DNA from: Streptomyces sp. DvalAA-43
GTDB lineage: Bacteria > Actinomycetota > Actinomycetes > Streptomycetales > Streptomycetaceae
Assembly: GCF_900091725.1 (NCBI RefSeq)
Contig: NZ_FMBW01000019.1
Coordinates: 62,001 to 126,000 of the forward strand
Direction of reading: 5' to 3'
DNA length: 64,000 nt
This document shows, in pieces, positions 16,490-25,913 of the stretch. The first letter of the stretch is position 1; every line of letters begins with the position of its first letter. The position numbers were made by a program, and so were the translations under genes. The notes below the pieces were generated by a model. That model made no database searches. It had not been told where the DNA came from and worked only from the letters and a program-made list of their open reading frames with translations.

Positions 16490-16511
16490 CCGACAACTTC
16501 CCGACAACTTC
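16490..16511. repeat. tandem 11-bp repeat in the M28 gene promoter region
   Basis: CCGACAACTTC occurs twice in direct succession at 16490-16500 and 16501-16511, followed by a degenerate third copy. It lies 70-90 bases before the M28 start, where a regulator or -35 region would be expected. A regulatory role is inference. Confidence 0.4.
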
Positions 16512-16580
16512 CTGACACCGGCGGACCAGCCTGACCAAGGTCCACCGGGGCGCATCGCCCCCGTCCTCGAAAGGGTGCGC

Positions 16581-17489
16581 ATGACATCACGCAGGAGCCT
16601 TCCCCGGTCGGCGGCCGCGGTTGTCGGGTTGTCCCTGACCCTGACCGCGGTCCCCGCCGCCGCGGACGCGCGGCCCCCCGCCGCCCCCAACGCCCCGACC
16701 GTCTCCGAGCAGCAGGTGATGCCCCACCTGCGCGCCCTGCAACGCATCGCGGACCGCAACGGCGGCAACCGCGCGCACGGCACGAAGGGGTACGCGCACT
16801 CCGTGGCGTATGTGCGCAGCGCCCTGGACCGGGCCGGATTCCGCACGAAGCTGGTGCCCTTCACCCACGACGGCGCCACCGGCTACAACCTGATCGCCGA
16901 CTGGCCGGGCGGCGACCCGGACCATGTGCTGATGACCGGCGCCCACCTCGACAGCGTGAAGGAGGGCCCGGGGATCAATGACAACGGCTCGGGTTCGGTC
17001 GCGGTCCTGGCCGCCGCCCTCCAGGTGGCCGAGTCCGGCCTGAAGCCCCGGCGGCACCTGCGGTTCGCGTGGTGGGGCGCGGAGGAGCAGGGGCTGATCG
17101 GCTCGGCGAACTACGTCGGCAAGCTCTCCGCGGCCGACCGCCGCAAGATCGACGTCTATCTCAACTTCGACCAGGCGGGCAGCAAGAACACCCGGCAGTG
17201 GCTCGTGGTCCACGACGACGAACACGGCGAGACCGAGGCCCAGCAGGCGTTCGAGGCGTGGTTCGCCGAGCGGGACATCCCCACGTTCGACATCGGTGTC
17301 GGCGGTTCGGACCACGAGTCGTTCGGCAACGCGGGCATCCCCTCGTCCGGATTCAGCACCGGCATCTCGGACTGCATCCACGAGGCGTGCGACAACCTCG
17401 CCAACGTGGATCCGAAGACGGAGAAGACCAGCACCGACGCCATCGTCGGCGTGCTGTGGAAGCTCGCCGCCACCGCGCCCCGGCACTGA
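16581..17489 (+). CDS. secreted M28-family aminopeptidase
   Basis: 302 residues. Residues 1-~29 are a signal peptide (RRSLPRSAAAVVGLSLTLTA, then AVPAAADA). The mature enzyme has the M28 two-zinc motif set: LMTGAHLDSVKEGPGINDNGSG, WWGAEEQGLIGS, LNFDQAGS and VGGSDHESFGNAGIP, plus the cysteine pair of Streptomyces aminopeptidase S near SDCIHEACDN. It cleaves N-terminal residues from extracellular peptides. ATG start has AAGGG eight bases upstream. The M1 peptidase gene follows after 23 bases, so both probably share one transcript. Confidence 0.92.
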   Translation: MTSRRSLPRSAAAVVGLSLTLTAVPAAADARPPAAPNAPTVSEQQVMPHLRALQRIADRNGGNRAHGTKGYAHSVAYVRSALDRAGFRTKLVPFTHDGATGYNLIADWPGGDPDHVLMTGAHLDSVKEGPGINDNGSGSVAVLAAALQVAESGLKPRRHLRFAWWGAEEQGLIGSANYVGKLSAADRRKIDVYLNFDQAGSKNTRQWLVVHDDEHGETEAQQAFEAWFAERDIPTFDIGVGGSDHESFGNAGIPSSGFSTGISDCIHEACDNLANVDPKTEKTSTDAIVGVLWKLAATAPRH

Positions 17490-17512
17490 CCCCGACCCCC
17501 CAGGAACGAGAC

Positions 17513-18943
17513 ATGCGCAGCATCCCCGACCGACGCCGCAGGACCGTCGCCGCCCTGGTGGCCGCGGTCGTGAGCGGCTCCGTACTGGCCACCGTCCCCG
17601 CCTCCGCCGCCATCGGCGGCCCGGGGGTCGGCGACCCGTACTTCCCCGACGACGGCAATTCCGGCTACGACGTCTCCCACTACGACGTCCGCATCTCCTA
17701 CGATCCGGCGCACACCGACCACCTCGACGGGGACACCACCGTCACCGCCCGCGCCCTGACCGGCCTGGACCGGTTCAGCCTTGACCTCAAGGGCTTCACC
17801 GTCGCGTCGGTCGAGGTGGACGGCGTCCCGGCGAAGAAGTTCTCCCGGGCGGGCGCCCACGAACTGGTCATCACCCCGGCCCGCCCGGTGGCGAAGGGGG
17901 CGAAGTTCGGCGTCCGGGTGAAGTACGCGGGGCGGCCCGACCCCGAGGGCTGGCACACCCTGGAGACCGGCGGCGCGAACGTGGCGGGCGAACCCCACTC
18001 CGCGACCTCCTGGTACCCCGCCAACGACCACCCGTCCGACAAGGCCACCTTCGCCCTCACCGCGACGGTCCCCGACGGCTGGACGGCGATCGGCAACGGC
18101 CTGCCCGGCCCCGAGAGCGTCAAGGACGGCCGAAGGACCTTCCGCTGGTTCGAGAACAGGCCGATGGCCACCTACCTCAGCACGGTCGCCATCGACCGGT
18201 TCACCGTCCACCGCGGCCGGACGGCCGCCGGGACACCGGTCATCACGGCGTACAGCCCGGACGCCGTCATCGACCCCGGGGCGGAGGCCGAGCAGACGGA
18301 GATCCTGGACTTCCTGACCACGAAGTTCGGCCCGTACCCCTTCTCCTCCGCGGGGGCCATCGTCGTCGGGGCCTCGAAGGAGCCCAACGACGGCCCACTG
18401 GCCCTGGAGACACAGAGCCGCCCCACCTACGGCTCCATGCTCTTCGACGGCTCGGTGGTCCATGAGAACACCCACCAGTGGTTCGGTGACAGCGTCTCGT
18501 TCAAGGACTGGCGGGACGGCTGCATCGCCGAGTGCTTCGCCCAGTACGCGGGGCAGTTGTGGGAGGAGCACAAGGGCTCCGACCTGGACCAGGACTACTA
18601 CCGGTCCGAGGTGGAGCAGTACCGGAACGATCCGTCGTTCTGGGCCGTCAAGCTCTACGACCCGGGACCGGGCAAGGAACTGGACGGGGCACTGTACTTC
18701 AAGGGCTCGATGATGCTGCACGCCTTGCGCCGCACGGTGGGCGACGAGGCGTTCTTCCGTACGCTGCGGACCTGGACCCGCGACCACGCGTACGGCAACG
18801 CTTCGTTCCGGCAGTTCGAGGCGCTGGCGGCGAAGGTCTCGGGCAAGGACCTCAAGGGCTTCTTCGCGGCGTGGGTGGACGGCACGGTGATCCCGCCTCA
18901 CAAGTACCTGTACCCGGGCACCCTGGGCACCCCGGCGCGGTGA
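17513..18943 (+). CDS. secreted M1-family metallopeptidase
   Basis: 476 residues with a Sec signal peptide ending near TVPASA. Gluzincin zinc site HENTH at residues 317-321 and the third ligand Glu340 exactly 18 residues later (GCIAECFAQY). The GAMEN-type loop appears in modified form as GPLALETQSRPTY, so exopeptidase selectivity may differ. It lacks the large C-terminal domain of aminopeptidase N, as do many Streptomyces M1 enzymes of ~470-500 residues. It probably works with the M28 enzyme in external peptide breakdown. Confidence 0.9.
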   Translation: MRSIPDRRRRTVAALVAAVVSGSVLATVPASAAIGGPGVGDPYFPDDGNSGYDVSHYDVRISYDPAHTDHLDGDTTVTARALTGLDRFSLDLKGFTVASVEVDGVPAKKFSRAGAHELVITPARPVAKGAKFGVRVKYAGRPDPEGWHTLETGGANVAGEPHSATSWYPANDHPSDKATFALTATVPDGWTAIGNGLPGPESVKDGRRTFRWFENRPMATYLSTVAIDRFTVHRGRTAAGTPVITAYSPDAVIDPGAEAEQTEILDFLTTKFGPYPFSSAGAIVVGASKEPNDGPLALETQSRPTYGSMLFDGSVVHENTHQWFGDSVSFKDWRDGCIAECFAQYAGQLWEEHKGSDLDQDYYRSEVEQYRNDPSFWAVKLYDPGPGKELDGALYFKGSMMLHALRRTVGDEAFFRTLRTWTRDHAYGNASFRQFEALAAKVSGKDLKGFFAAWVDGTVIPPHKYLYPGTLGTPAR

Positions 18944-18948
18944 ACAGA

Positions 18949-18987
18949 CGTGGCGGGGCGCCGGGTCGGCCCCGGCGCCCCGCCACG
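18949..18987. terminator. terminator between M1 peptidase and kdpC
   Basis: CGTGGCGGGGCGCCGGG pairs perfectly with its complement over 17 bp around a five-base loop (TCGGC). It lies between convergent genes and can serve both. Confidence 0.8.
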
Positions 18988-19007
18988 CGGGCCTGCTCAG
19001 ACCCTGC

Positions 19008-19670
19008 TCACTTCACCAACTCCTTCAGGGCGATGTTGAGCTGGAGGACATTGACCCTCGGCTCCCCCACGAAGCCCAGGATCCGGCCGTCCGTGTGCTG
19101 TTCGACGAGCTTCTCCACCCGGTCGACGGAGAGGTGGTTGCGCTCGGCCACCCGGCGGACCTGGAGCTGTGCGTACGCCGGGGAGATGGCCGGGTCCAGG
19201 CCGGAGCCGGAGGAGGTGACGGCATCGGCCGGCACGTCCGAGGGGCTGACCGGGTGGCCGGGGACGGAGTTGTCCTTGACCACGGCGGCCTTGGCGGCGG
19301 TGACCCAGGCGATCAGTTCCTTGTTGTCGCCGGAGCGGTTGGTGGCGCCGGAGAGGATCAGCTTGTACTGGGTGTTGACGCTGTTGGTGCCCAGGCCGTT
19401 GGAGGGGCGCGGCTGGAACCACTTGAGGTCCGGGGCCGCGGTCTCCTGCCCCTTCTTCAGCGGCAGGTCGTAGCGCTGGCCGATGAGTTCGGAGCCGACG
19501 ACCTTGCCGTTCGCGGATATCTCGGAGCCATTGGCCTGGTGGGGGAAGACGCCCTGGGCGACGCCGGTGACGGCGAGCGGGTAGAGCACGCCGCAGACGA
19601 CGGTGAGGACGAGCAGGGCCCGCAGCCCGGCCCAGAGCAGCCGGGCGGTGTTTCCTACGGAGTTGTTCAT
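19008..19670 (-). CDS. kdpC: KdpC subunit of the potassium-transporting ATPase
   Basis: 220 residues with one N-terminal membrane helix (AGLRALLVLTVVCGVLYPLA) and an extracytoplasmic domain carrying FQPRPSN, SGSGLDPAISPAYAQLQ and QVRRVAERNHL, all typical of KdpC. It stabilises the KdpFABC complex. It follows kdpB by 23 bases as the last gene of the operon. Confidence 0.95.
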   Translation of the reverse strand: MNNSVGNTARLLWAGLRALLVLTVVCGVLYPLAVTGVAQGVFPHQANGSEISANGKVVGSELIGQRYDLPLKKGQETAAPDLKWFQPRPSNGLGTNSVNTQYKLILSGATNRSGDNKELIAWVTAAKAAVVKDNSVPGHPVSPSDVPADAVTSSGSGLDPAISPAYAQLQVRRVAERNHLSVDRVEKLVEQHTDGRILGFVGEPRVNVLQLNIALKELVK

Positions 19671-19693
19671 GGCAGGTCAGCCGATTCCTAGAT

Positions 19694-21820
19694 TCAGTTC
19701 AGCCCGGGTACGAGGGAGATGACCATGTCGATGATCTTGATGCCGATGAACGGGGCGACCAGACCGCCGAGTCCGTAGATCCCGAGGTTGCGCCGGAGCA
19801 TCGAGTCGGCGCTGCTGGGCCGGTAGCGCACGCCCTTCAGGGCGAGCGGCACCAGCGCGATGATGATCAGCGCGTTGAAGACGACCGCCGACAGGATCGC
19901 GGACTGGGGCGAGGACAGCTGCATGATGTTCAGCTTGTCCAGGCCGGGATAGACCACGGCGAACATCGCGGGGATGATCGCGAAGTACTTCGCGACGTCG
20001 TTGGCGATCGAGAACGTGGTCAGGGCTCCCCGGGTGATGAGCAGCTGCTTGCCGATCTCGACGATCTCGATCAGCTTGGTGGGGTTGGAGTCCAGGTCCA
20101 CCATGTTCCCGGCCTCCTTGGCGGCCGAGGTGCCGGTGTTCATGGCCACGCCGACATCCGCCTGGGCGAGCGCCGGCGCGTCGTTGGTGCCGTCCCCGGT
20201 CATCGCGACGAGTTTGCCCCCCGCCTGCTCCCGCTTGATGAGGGCCATCTTGTCCTCGGGAGTGGCCTCGGCCAGGAAGTCGTCCACGCCTGCCTCCTCG
20301 GCGATGGCCTTCGCGGTCAGCGGGTTGTCGCCGGTGATCATCACCGTACGGATACCCATCCGGCGCAGCTCGTCGAACCGCTCCCGCATCCCCTCCTTGA
20401 CGACGTCCTTGAGATGGATGACACCGAGGACCCGGGCACCGTGCTCGTCCTCCAGGGCCACCAGCAGCGGCGTGCCGCCCGCCCCGGAGATCGTGTCGGT
20501 GAGCGACTGGGCGTCCTGCGAGACGCTGCCGCCGCGCTCCTTCACCCAGGCGACGACCGAACCGGTGGCGCCCTTGCGGACCTTGCGTCCGTCCACGTCG
20601 ACGCCGGACATGCGCGTCTGGGCGGTGAAGGCGACCCACGCGGCACCGGACAGTTCGCCCTGGTGGCGTTCGCGCAGCCCGTACTTCTCCTTGGCGAGCA
20701 CGACGATCGAGCGGCCCTCGGGCGTCTCGTCGGCCAGCGAGGAGAGCTGGGCCGCGTCCGCAAGTTCGGCCTCGGTCGTGCCCTTCACAGGGACGAACTC
20801 GGCGGCCTGCCGGTTGCCCAGGGTGATGGTGCCGGTCTTGTCGAGCAGCAGGGTCGACACGTCTCCTGCGGCCTCGACGGCACGCCCCGACATCGCGAGC
20901 ACATTGCGCTGCACGAGGCGGTCCATCCCGGCGATGCCGATCGCGGAGAGCAGGGCGCCGATGGTCGTCGGGATCAGGCAGACCAGCAGTGCGGTCAGCA
21001 CGATCATCGACTGCCCCTGCCCGGCGTATATCGCGAAGGGCTGGAGGGTGACGACGGCGAGCAGGAAGACGATGGTGAGGGACGCGAGGAGGATGTTCAG
21101 CGCGATCTCGTTGGGTGTCTTCTGCCGGGCGGCGCCCTCGACCAGGGAGATCATCCGGTCGATGAACGTCTCGCCGGGCTTGGTGGTGATCTTGACGACG
21201 ATGCGGTCGGAGAGCACCTTCGTCCCCCCGGTGACGGCGCTCCGGTCGCCTCCGGACTCCCGGATGACCGGGGCGGACTCGCCCGTGATCGCGGACTCGT
21301 CCACGCTGGCGACGCCCTCGACGACATCTCCGTCGCCGGGGATGATGTCACCGGCCTCGCAGACCACCAGATCGCCGATGCGCAGCTCGGTGCCGGGCAC
21401 CCGCTCCTCGCTCCCGCCGGTCAGCCGCCGCGCGACGGTGTCGGTCTTGGCCCTGCGCAGCGTGTCGGCCTGCGCCTTGCCGCGTCCCTCGGCGACCGCC
21501 TCCGCCAGGTTGGCGAAGACCGTGGTCAGCCAGAGCCAGGCGGCGATCGCCCAGCCGAACCACTCGCCCGGGTCCAGGCACGCCAGCACGGTCGTGAACA
21601 CCGAGCCGATCAGCACCACGAACATCACCGGGGACTTGACCATCACCCGGGGGTCGAGCTTGCGTACCGCGTCCGGGAAGGACCGGACCAGCTGCGCGGG
21701 GTCGAACAGGCCCCCGCCGACGCGTCCTTCGCTCCGGTGCCCCGTGGGCGTGTCCGGGTGCGGTGCCCGGGTGGGGGTGACAGTGGACATCGAGTCCTCT
21801 TGCTCCGTACGAGTGGTCAT
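19694..21820 (-). CDS. kdpB: KdpB, catalytic P-type ATPase subunit
   Basis: 708 residues. Phosphorylated Asp327 lies in [13 protein letters not shown], with the actuator loop ITGESAPV and hinge [20 protein letters not shown]. Seven membrane helices fit the P1A ATPase layout. It powers high-affinity K+ uptake through KdpA. The chosen ATG overlaps the kdpA stop (ATGA); an internal ATG ten codons on (MSTVTPT) is the alternative. The first ~35 residues are a Pro/Thr-rich tail not needed for the fold. Confidence 0.95.
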   Translation of the reverse strand: MTTRTEQEDSMSTVTPTRAPHPDTPTGHRSEGRVGGGLFDPAQLVRSFPDAVRKLDPRVMVKSPVMFVVLIGSVFTTVLACLDPGEWFGWAIAAWLWLTTVFANLAEAVAEGRGKAQADTLRRAKTDTVARRLTGGSEERVPGTELRIGDLVVCEAGDIIPGDGDVVEGVASVDESAITGESAPVIRESGGDRSAVTGGTKVLSDRIVVKITTKPGETFIDRMISLVEGAARQKTPNEIALNILLASLTIVFLLAVVTLQPFAIYAGQGQSMIVLTALLVCLIPTTIGALLSAIGIAGMDRLVQRNVLAMSGRAVEAAGDVSTLLLDKTGTITLGNRQAAEFVPVKGTTEAELADAAQLSSLADETPEGRSIVVLAKEKYGLRERHQGELSGAAWVAFTAQTRMSGVDVDGRKVRKGATGSVVAWVKERGGSVSQDAQSLTDTISGAGGTPLLVALEDEHGARVLGVIHLKDVVKEGMRERFDELRRMGIRTVMITGDNPLTAKAIAEEAGVDDFLAEATPEDKMALIKREQAGGKLVAMTGDGTNDAPALAQADVGVAMNTGTSAAKEAGNMVDLDSNPTKLIEIVEIGKQLLITRGALTTFSIANDVAKYFAIIPAMFAVVYPGLDKLNIMQLSSPQSAILSAVVFNALIIIALVPLALKGVRYRPSSADSMLRRNLGIYGLGGLVAPFIGIKIIDMVISLVPGLN

Positions 21821-23481
21821 GACGCCAGCCCTTCGGCCAGCGGCCCCAGCGCGAGGGCCGGGAAGTAGGTCAGCCCGGTGATGATCAGGACCGTGCCGAC
21901 CAGCAGTCCGCTGAAGAGCGGCTTGTGCGTGCCCAGGGTGCCCACGGTCGCCGGTACGGGCTTCTGCCCGGCGAGCGAGCCGGCGAGCGCGAGGACGAAC
22001 ACCATCGGCAGGAACCGGCCGAGCAGCATCGCGAGACCGATCGTGGTGTTGAACCACTGGGTGTCCGCGTTGAGCCCGGCGAACGCCGAACCGTTGTTGT
22101 TCGCACCCGAGGTGTAGGCGTAGAGGATCTCGGAGAATCCGTGGGCGCCGGTGTTGGTCATCGAGTGGGGCGGGGTGGGCAGCGCCATCGCGGCGGCGGT
22201 GAAGCAGAGCACCAGCGCCGGGGTGATCAGGATGTAGCAGGCCGCGAGCTTGATCTCGCGGGTGCCGATCTTCTTGCCGAGGTACTCCGGTGTACGGCCG
22301 ACCATCAGCCCGGCGATGAACACCGCGATGATCGCCATGATCAGCATGCCGTAGAGGCCGGAACCCACACCGCCGGGCGCGATCTCGCCGAGCTGCATGC
22401 CCAGCATCGTGATGCCGCCGCCGAAGCCCGTGTACGAGGAGTGGAAGGAGTTCACCGCACCGGTGGAGGTGAGGGTCGTGGCCACGGCGAAGATCGACGA
22501 GCCGGCGATCCCGAACCGGGTCTCCTTGCCCTCCATCGACCCGCCCGCGATGTCGAACGCGGGCCCGTGGTGGGCGAATTCGGTCCACATCATCAGGGTG
22601 GTGAAGCCCAGCCAGATGACGCCCATCGCCGCGAGGATCGCGTAACCCTGCTTGAGCGAGCCGACCATCCGGCCGAAGGTCCGCGTCAGCGCGAACGGAA
22701 TCACCAGGATCAGGAAGATCTCAAGAAGATTGGACAGCCCGTTGGGGTTCTCGAACGGGTGGGACGAGTTGGCGTTGAAGTAGCCGCCGCCGTTCGTACC
22801 CAGCTCCTTGATGGCCTCCTGGGAGGCCACGGCGCCGCCGTTCCACTGCTGCGCACCGCCCGTGAACTGCCCGACCTCGTGGATGCCGGCGAAGTTCTGG
22901 ATCGCGCCGCAGGCCACGAGCAACAACGCGCCGACCACGGCGATCGGCAGCAGGATCCGTACGGTGCCACGCACCAGGTCGGACCAGAAGTTGCCGAGTT
23001 CGCCGGTGCGGGAGCGGGCGAAGCCCCGTACGAGGGCCACCGCGACGGCCATGCCGACGGCGGCCGAGACGAAGTTCTGCACCGCGAGGCCGCCGGTCTG
23101 CACGACATGGCCCATGGCCTGTTCGCCGTAGTACGACTGCCAGTTGGTGTTGGCGACGAAGGACGCCGCCGTGTTGAACGCCTGGTCCGGATCGATCGAG
23201 GCGAAGCCGAGCGAGCCGGGCAGCGCGCCCTGGAGCCGCTGCAGCAGATAGAGGAAGAGGACGCTCACCGCGGAGAAGGCGAGCACTCCCCGCAGATACG
23301 CGGGCCAGCGCATCTGCGTGTTCGGGTCGGCGCCTACGGCCTTGTACATCCACTTCTCGACGCGCAGGTGCTTGTCCGAGGAGTAGACGCCGGCCATGTA
23401 GTCGCCGAGCGGGCGGTACGCCAGCCCCAGCGCCACGAGGAGCGCGAGGACCTGGAGCACACCGGCGAGGACGGGGCTCAT
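21817..23481 (-). CDS. kdpA: KdpA, potassium-translocating subunit
   Basis: 554 residues, ten or more membrane helices with the four SKT-like selectivity repeats: [36 protein letters not shown] and [11 protein letters not shown]. It forms the K+ pathway of the Kdp pump. The start follows the kdpF stop by seven bases; the stop is coupled to kdpB by a four-base overlap. Confidence 0.95.
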   Translation of the reverse strand: MSPVLAGVLQVLALLVALGLAYRPLGDYMAGVYSSDKHLRVEKWMYKAVGADPNTQMRWPAYLRGVLAFSAVSVLFLYLLQRLQGALPGSLGFASIDPDQAFNTAASFVANTNWQSYYGEQAMGHVVQTGGLAVQNFVSAAVGMAVAVALVRGFARSRTGELGNFWSDLVRGTVRILLPIAVVGALLLVACGAIQNFAGIHEVGQFTGGAQQWNGGAVASQEAIKELGTNGGGYFNANSSHPFENPNGLSNLLEIFLILVIPFALTRTFGRMVGSLKQGYAILAAMGVIWLGFTTLMMWTEFAHHGPAFDIAGGSMEGKETRFGIAGSSIFAVATTLTSTGAVNSFHSSYTGFGGGITMLGMQLGEIAPGGVGSGLYGMLIMAIIAVFIAGLMVGRTPEYLGKKIGTREIKLAACYILITPALVLCFTAAAMALPTPPHSMTNTGAHGFSEILYAYTSGANNNGSAFAGLNADTQWFNTTIGLAMLLGRFLPMVFVLALAGSLAGQKPVPATVGTLGTHKPLFSGLLVGTVLIITGLTYFPALALGPLAEGLAS

Positions 23482-23488
23482 ATCGCGC

Positions 23489-23578
23489 TCAGAACCTCTC
23501 CGGGTAGAGAAGGGCGAGGACGAGGTAGCCCAGCAGGGCGACTGCCACGACCAGGCCGACGATGTTCTCGGCGGTCAC
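23489..23578 (-). CDS. kdpF: KdpF small membrane subunit
   Basis: 29 residues: [20 protein letters not shown] then [10 protein letters not shown] single membrane helix with the YPERF end that marks KdpF, the lipid-like stabilising subunit. GTG start, overlapping by four bases (GTGA) the stop of a still smaller upstream ORF. kdpA begins seven bases downstream. Confidence 0.9.
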   Translation of the reverse strand: MTAENIVGLVVAVALLGYLVLALLYPERF

Positions 23579-23658
23579 AGCTTCGCCACCCCCTTGGCGA
23601 CGAGAGCCACCAACGCGAACACCGCGATCGTGGTGACGACGAAGGCCACATCGGCCAT
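23575..23658 (-). CDS. 27-residue membrane peptide upstream of kdpF
   Basis: MADVAFVVTTIAVFALVALV then AKGVAKL. It is a single hydrophobic helix with a basic end, preceded by a good ribosome site (GGAGCACACG before the ATG) and coupled to kdpF by a GTGA overlap. The organisation argues that it is translated as the true first gene of the operon. No function is known to me; a second KdpF-like stabiliser or a leader peptide are both possible. Confidence 0.7.
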   Translation of the reverse strand: MADVAFVVTTIAVFALVALVAKGVAKL

Positions 23659-23884
23659 CGTGTGCTCCTAGATGAGGTACGGATTTTTCGGACCTCTTGA
23701 GCAAACCTCTCGCCAAGGCCGTCCTGGCCTGCGTTGATGGCTTCCTTACGGGGAACGGCGGGCCTTTGACGGCGCACATACGTGCCCTGTACGCGCCCCA
23801 TACGCGCCCCTTTCGCGCGCTTGTCCGGAACTCGCCTTGCGCACGGCCCGAAACCCTCCCGGGGACTCTTCTCCGGACGCGGAA

Positions 23885-23932
23885 CGGCCGGTGGGCCGCA
23901 CCCCCTCACAAGGGGATGCGGCCCACCGGCCG
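23885..23932 (-). terminator. terminator between DUF3710 operon and kdp operon
   Basis: CGGCCGGTGGGCCGCA pairs with its complement at 23917-23932 and continues into CCCC/GGGG, leaving a small loop. On the minus strand it ends the thioesterase-dut-DUF3710 transcript before the kdp promoter region (23659-23884), in which I see no clear -10/-35 pair or KdpE box. Confidence 0.75.
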
Positions 23933-23962
23933 AAGCTCTGCCGGGCGGTCGCCCGTGCCCGC

Positions 23963-24736
23963 TCAGCGCACCTCGGTGATCTCGGGTCCGCGCTGGAGCT
24001 GGCCCATGCCGCCGGAGAACTTCGAGCCCTCCTGGCTCTCCTGCTGGACGCCCTCGGGCACCATCTGGGCATCGTTGGGCAGCTTGAGGACGATCGGGTC
24101 GCGCGGAGCCATCGGGCCCTCGCCACGGACGACCACGGTGTCCCGGAAGATCGTCTCCAGCAGTCCGGCGGCCTCCGGCTGCACGGCGCCCTGGCCGGAG
24201 ATCACACCGCGCAGGAACCAGCGCGGTCCGTCGACCCCGACGAAGCGCACCAACTGCACTCCGTTCGTCCCGTCCGGGAGCTGTACGGGGACCTGGGCAC
24301 GCAGCTCCCAGCCCAGCGGGCCCTCGACCTCGTCGATGATCCCGCCCTGCGCGGTGATCCCGGAGGCGATCTCCTCGCGGACCTCGCCCCAGATGCCTTC
24401 CTTCCTGGGTGCGGCGAACGCCTGGAGCTGGATGGCGCTGTCGCGCAGCACCACGGTCGCGGCGACGATCGCGTCACCGGCCACCTCGACGCGCAGCTCC
24501 ATGCCCTCGACTCCGGGCACGAAGACGCCGCCCAGGTCGACCCGGCCCTCGCCGGGCTGGGAGACCTCGGAGACGTCCCACGGCCCGTCCGGCCGGGGCG
24601 CCGGCGGGAGATTCACCCGACGCGTGCCGCTGCCTGCGCCGTCTGCGTCATCGAGCTCGTCGACGACCTGCTCGGCCTCGCGCGCTTCGTCCGCCACGTC
24701 CTCGGCGGAACCACTCTTCTTGCGACGTCCGAACAC
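23963..24736 (-). CDS. DUF3710 domain protein
   Basis: 257 residues. GTG start giving MFGRRKKSGSAEDV; a longer frame upstream overlaps dut and is rejected. Residues ~1-60 are charged and acidic; the DUF3710 domain (~65-250) has DGPWDVSEVSQPGEGRVDLG, GIWGEVREEIA, VDGPRWFLRGVISG and FRDTVVVRGEGPMAPRDP. It is consistently encoded after dut in actinobacteria; function unknown. It starts one base after the dut stop. Confidence 0.85.
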   Translation of the reverse strand: MFGRRKKSGSAEDVADEAREAEQVVDELDDADGAGSGTRRVNLPPAPRPDGPWDVSEVSQPGEGRVDLGGVFVPGVEGMELRVEVAGDAIVAATVVLRDSAIQLQAFAAPRKEGIWGEVREEIASGITAQGGIIDEVEGPLGWELRAQVPVQLPDGTNGVQLVRFVGVDGPRWFLRGVISGQGAVQPEAAGLLETIFRDTVVVRGEGPMAPRDPIVLKLPNDAQMVPEGVQQESQEGSKFSGGMGQLQRGPEITEVR

Positions 24737-24737
24737 G

Positions 24738-25271
24738 TCACTGTCCTTCCCGGTCGGGTACGACCGAAGCGTAGCTGTTCCCGCCCTGGGTGATCCCGCC
24801 CCTGACGCCGTCAACATCACCGGAAGCATGCCCTCCGGTGGATCCGAAGCCTCCCTCGCCGCGGGCCGAGCCGGGCAGCTCGGCCACCTCGTGGAAGCTC
24901 ACCTTCTCGACCTGCTGGACGACCAGTTGGGCAATCCGGTCGAACCGCTCGAACCGCACGGGCTCACGCGGGTCGAGGTTGATGACGATCACCTTGATCT
25001 CTCCACGGTACCCGGCATCAACCGTCCCCGGGGCATTCACCAGGGCGACTCCGCAGCGTGCGGCGAGCCCGGACCGCGGGTGCACGAACGCGGCGTATCC
25101 GTCGGGCAGCGCGATCGACACCCCGGTGGGCAGGACCGCCCGCTCGCCCGGAGCGAGCTCGACGGCCTCGGTGGTCACCAGATCGGCCCCGGCGTCGCCC
25201 GGGTGCCCGTAGGCCGGAATCGGCACGTCCGGGTCGACCCGGCGGATCAGTACGTCCACGGGACGGCGCAT
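24738..25271 (-). CDS. dut: dUTP diphosphatase
   Basis: 177 residues. All five trimeric dUTPase motifs are visible: DAGADL, HPRSGLA, NAPGTVDAGYRGEI, RIAQLVV and the C-terminal RGEGGFGSTG arm. It hydrolyses dUTP to dUMP, keeping uracil out of DNA and feeding dTMP synthesis. The C-terminal tail runs about 30 residues beyond motif 5, longer than the minimal family. Its ATG overlaps the thioesterase stop by one base. Confidence 0.95.
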   Translation of the reverse strand: MRRPVDVLIRRVDPDVPIPAYGHPGDAGADLVTTEAVELAPGERAVLPTGVSIALPDGYAAFVHPRSGLAARCGVALVNAPGTVDAGYRGEIKVIVINLDPREPVRFERFDRIAQLVVQQVEKVSFHEVAELPGSARGEGGFGSTGGHASGDVDGVRGGITQGGNSYASVVPDREGQ

Positions 25272-25855
25272 CAGGGGTTCACCTCGAAGGCTCGGGCACG
25301 CCGGACCTGATCCGGGTCGGCCATCGCCGCCCGGATCTCGGCCGGGCGGCCGTTCTCGATGAAGTGGTCGACCGCGACCTCGACGAAGAGGGCCTCGGCC
25401 CGTACCGCCACGGGCCCGTCCGGGCCGCCGATCCGGCCGGTCGCCCGGGAGTAGATCTTCCGGCCGTGCACCGCGGTGATCTCGGCGTCGAGGTGCAGCA
25501 CCGTGTCCACCGGCACCGGACGCACGAAGTCGGTCTCCAGCCGTCCGGTCACGGCGATCACCCGCAGGAGCCAGTTCAGCGAGCCGAGCGTCTCGTCCAG
25601 CGCGGTGGTCAGGATGCCGCCGTGCGCGAGGCCCGGGGCGCCCTGGTGGGCGGCCTTCACGGTGAACTCGGCGGTGACGCTGACACCGTCACCGGCCCGC
25701 GCCTGGAGGTGCAGCCCGTGCTGCTGTCCTTCGCCGCAGCCGAAACAGTGCTCGTAGTGCGCGCCGAGGAGTTCGCCGGGGGCCGGGGCGTCGGGGTGCC
25801 GGACCGGTTTCACCGCGTCGGCCGGGGGCTTCAGAGCCGCAGATGTTCCACTCAC
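25271..25855 (-). CDS. PaaI-type hotdog thioesterase
   Basis: 194 residues. GTG start chosen (MSGTSAALKPP) because upstream codons read antisense to the divergent DUF3093 gene. The hotdog domain has LAHGGILTTALDETLG, the usual catalytic HGG/Asp-Glu region, and RPVPVDTVLHLDAEI. A Cys pair in HCFGCGEGQQHG is common in actinobacterial members. It should hydrolyse an acyl-CoA; substrate unknown. First gene of the operon with dut and DUF3710. Confidence 0.85.
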   Translation of the reverse strand: MSGTSAALKPPADAVKPVRHPDAPAPGELLGAHYEHCFGCGEGQQHGLHLQARAGDGVSVTAEFTVKAAHQGAPGLAHGGILTTALDETLGSLNWLLRVIAVTGRLETDFVRPVPVDTVLHLDAEITAVHGRKIYSRATGRIGGPDGPVAVRAEALFVEVAVDHFIENGRPAEIRAAMADPDQVRRARAFEVNP

Positions 25856-25913
25856 AGGCGCAGACCTTACCCGCGCGGCCACCCGCGGGTCGCGCCGTGC
25901 CAAGCTTGGGTTC

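Noticed and set aside
17156..18901. 581-residue minus-strand open frame
   Set aside because: Antisense to the M28 and M1 peptidases, with shadow-type composition.
23659..23884. KdpE operator before kdpFABC
   Set aside because: I looked for T/A-rich direct or inverted repeats like the E. coli KdpE box and found none convincing.
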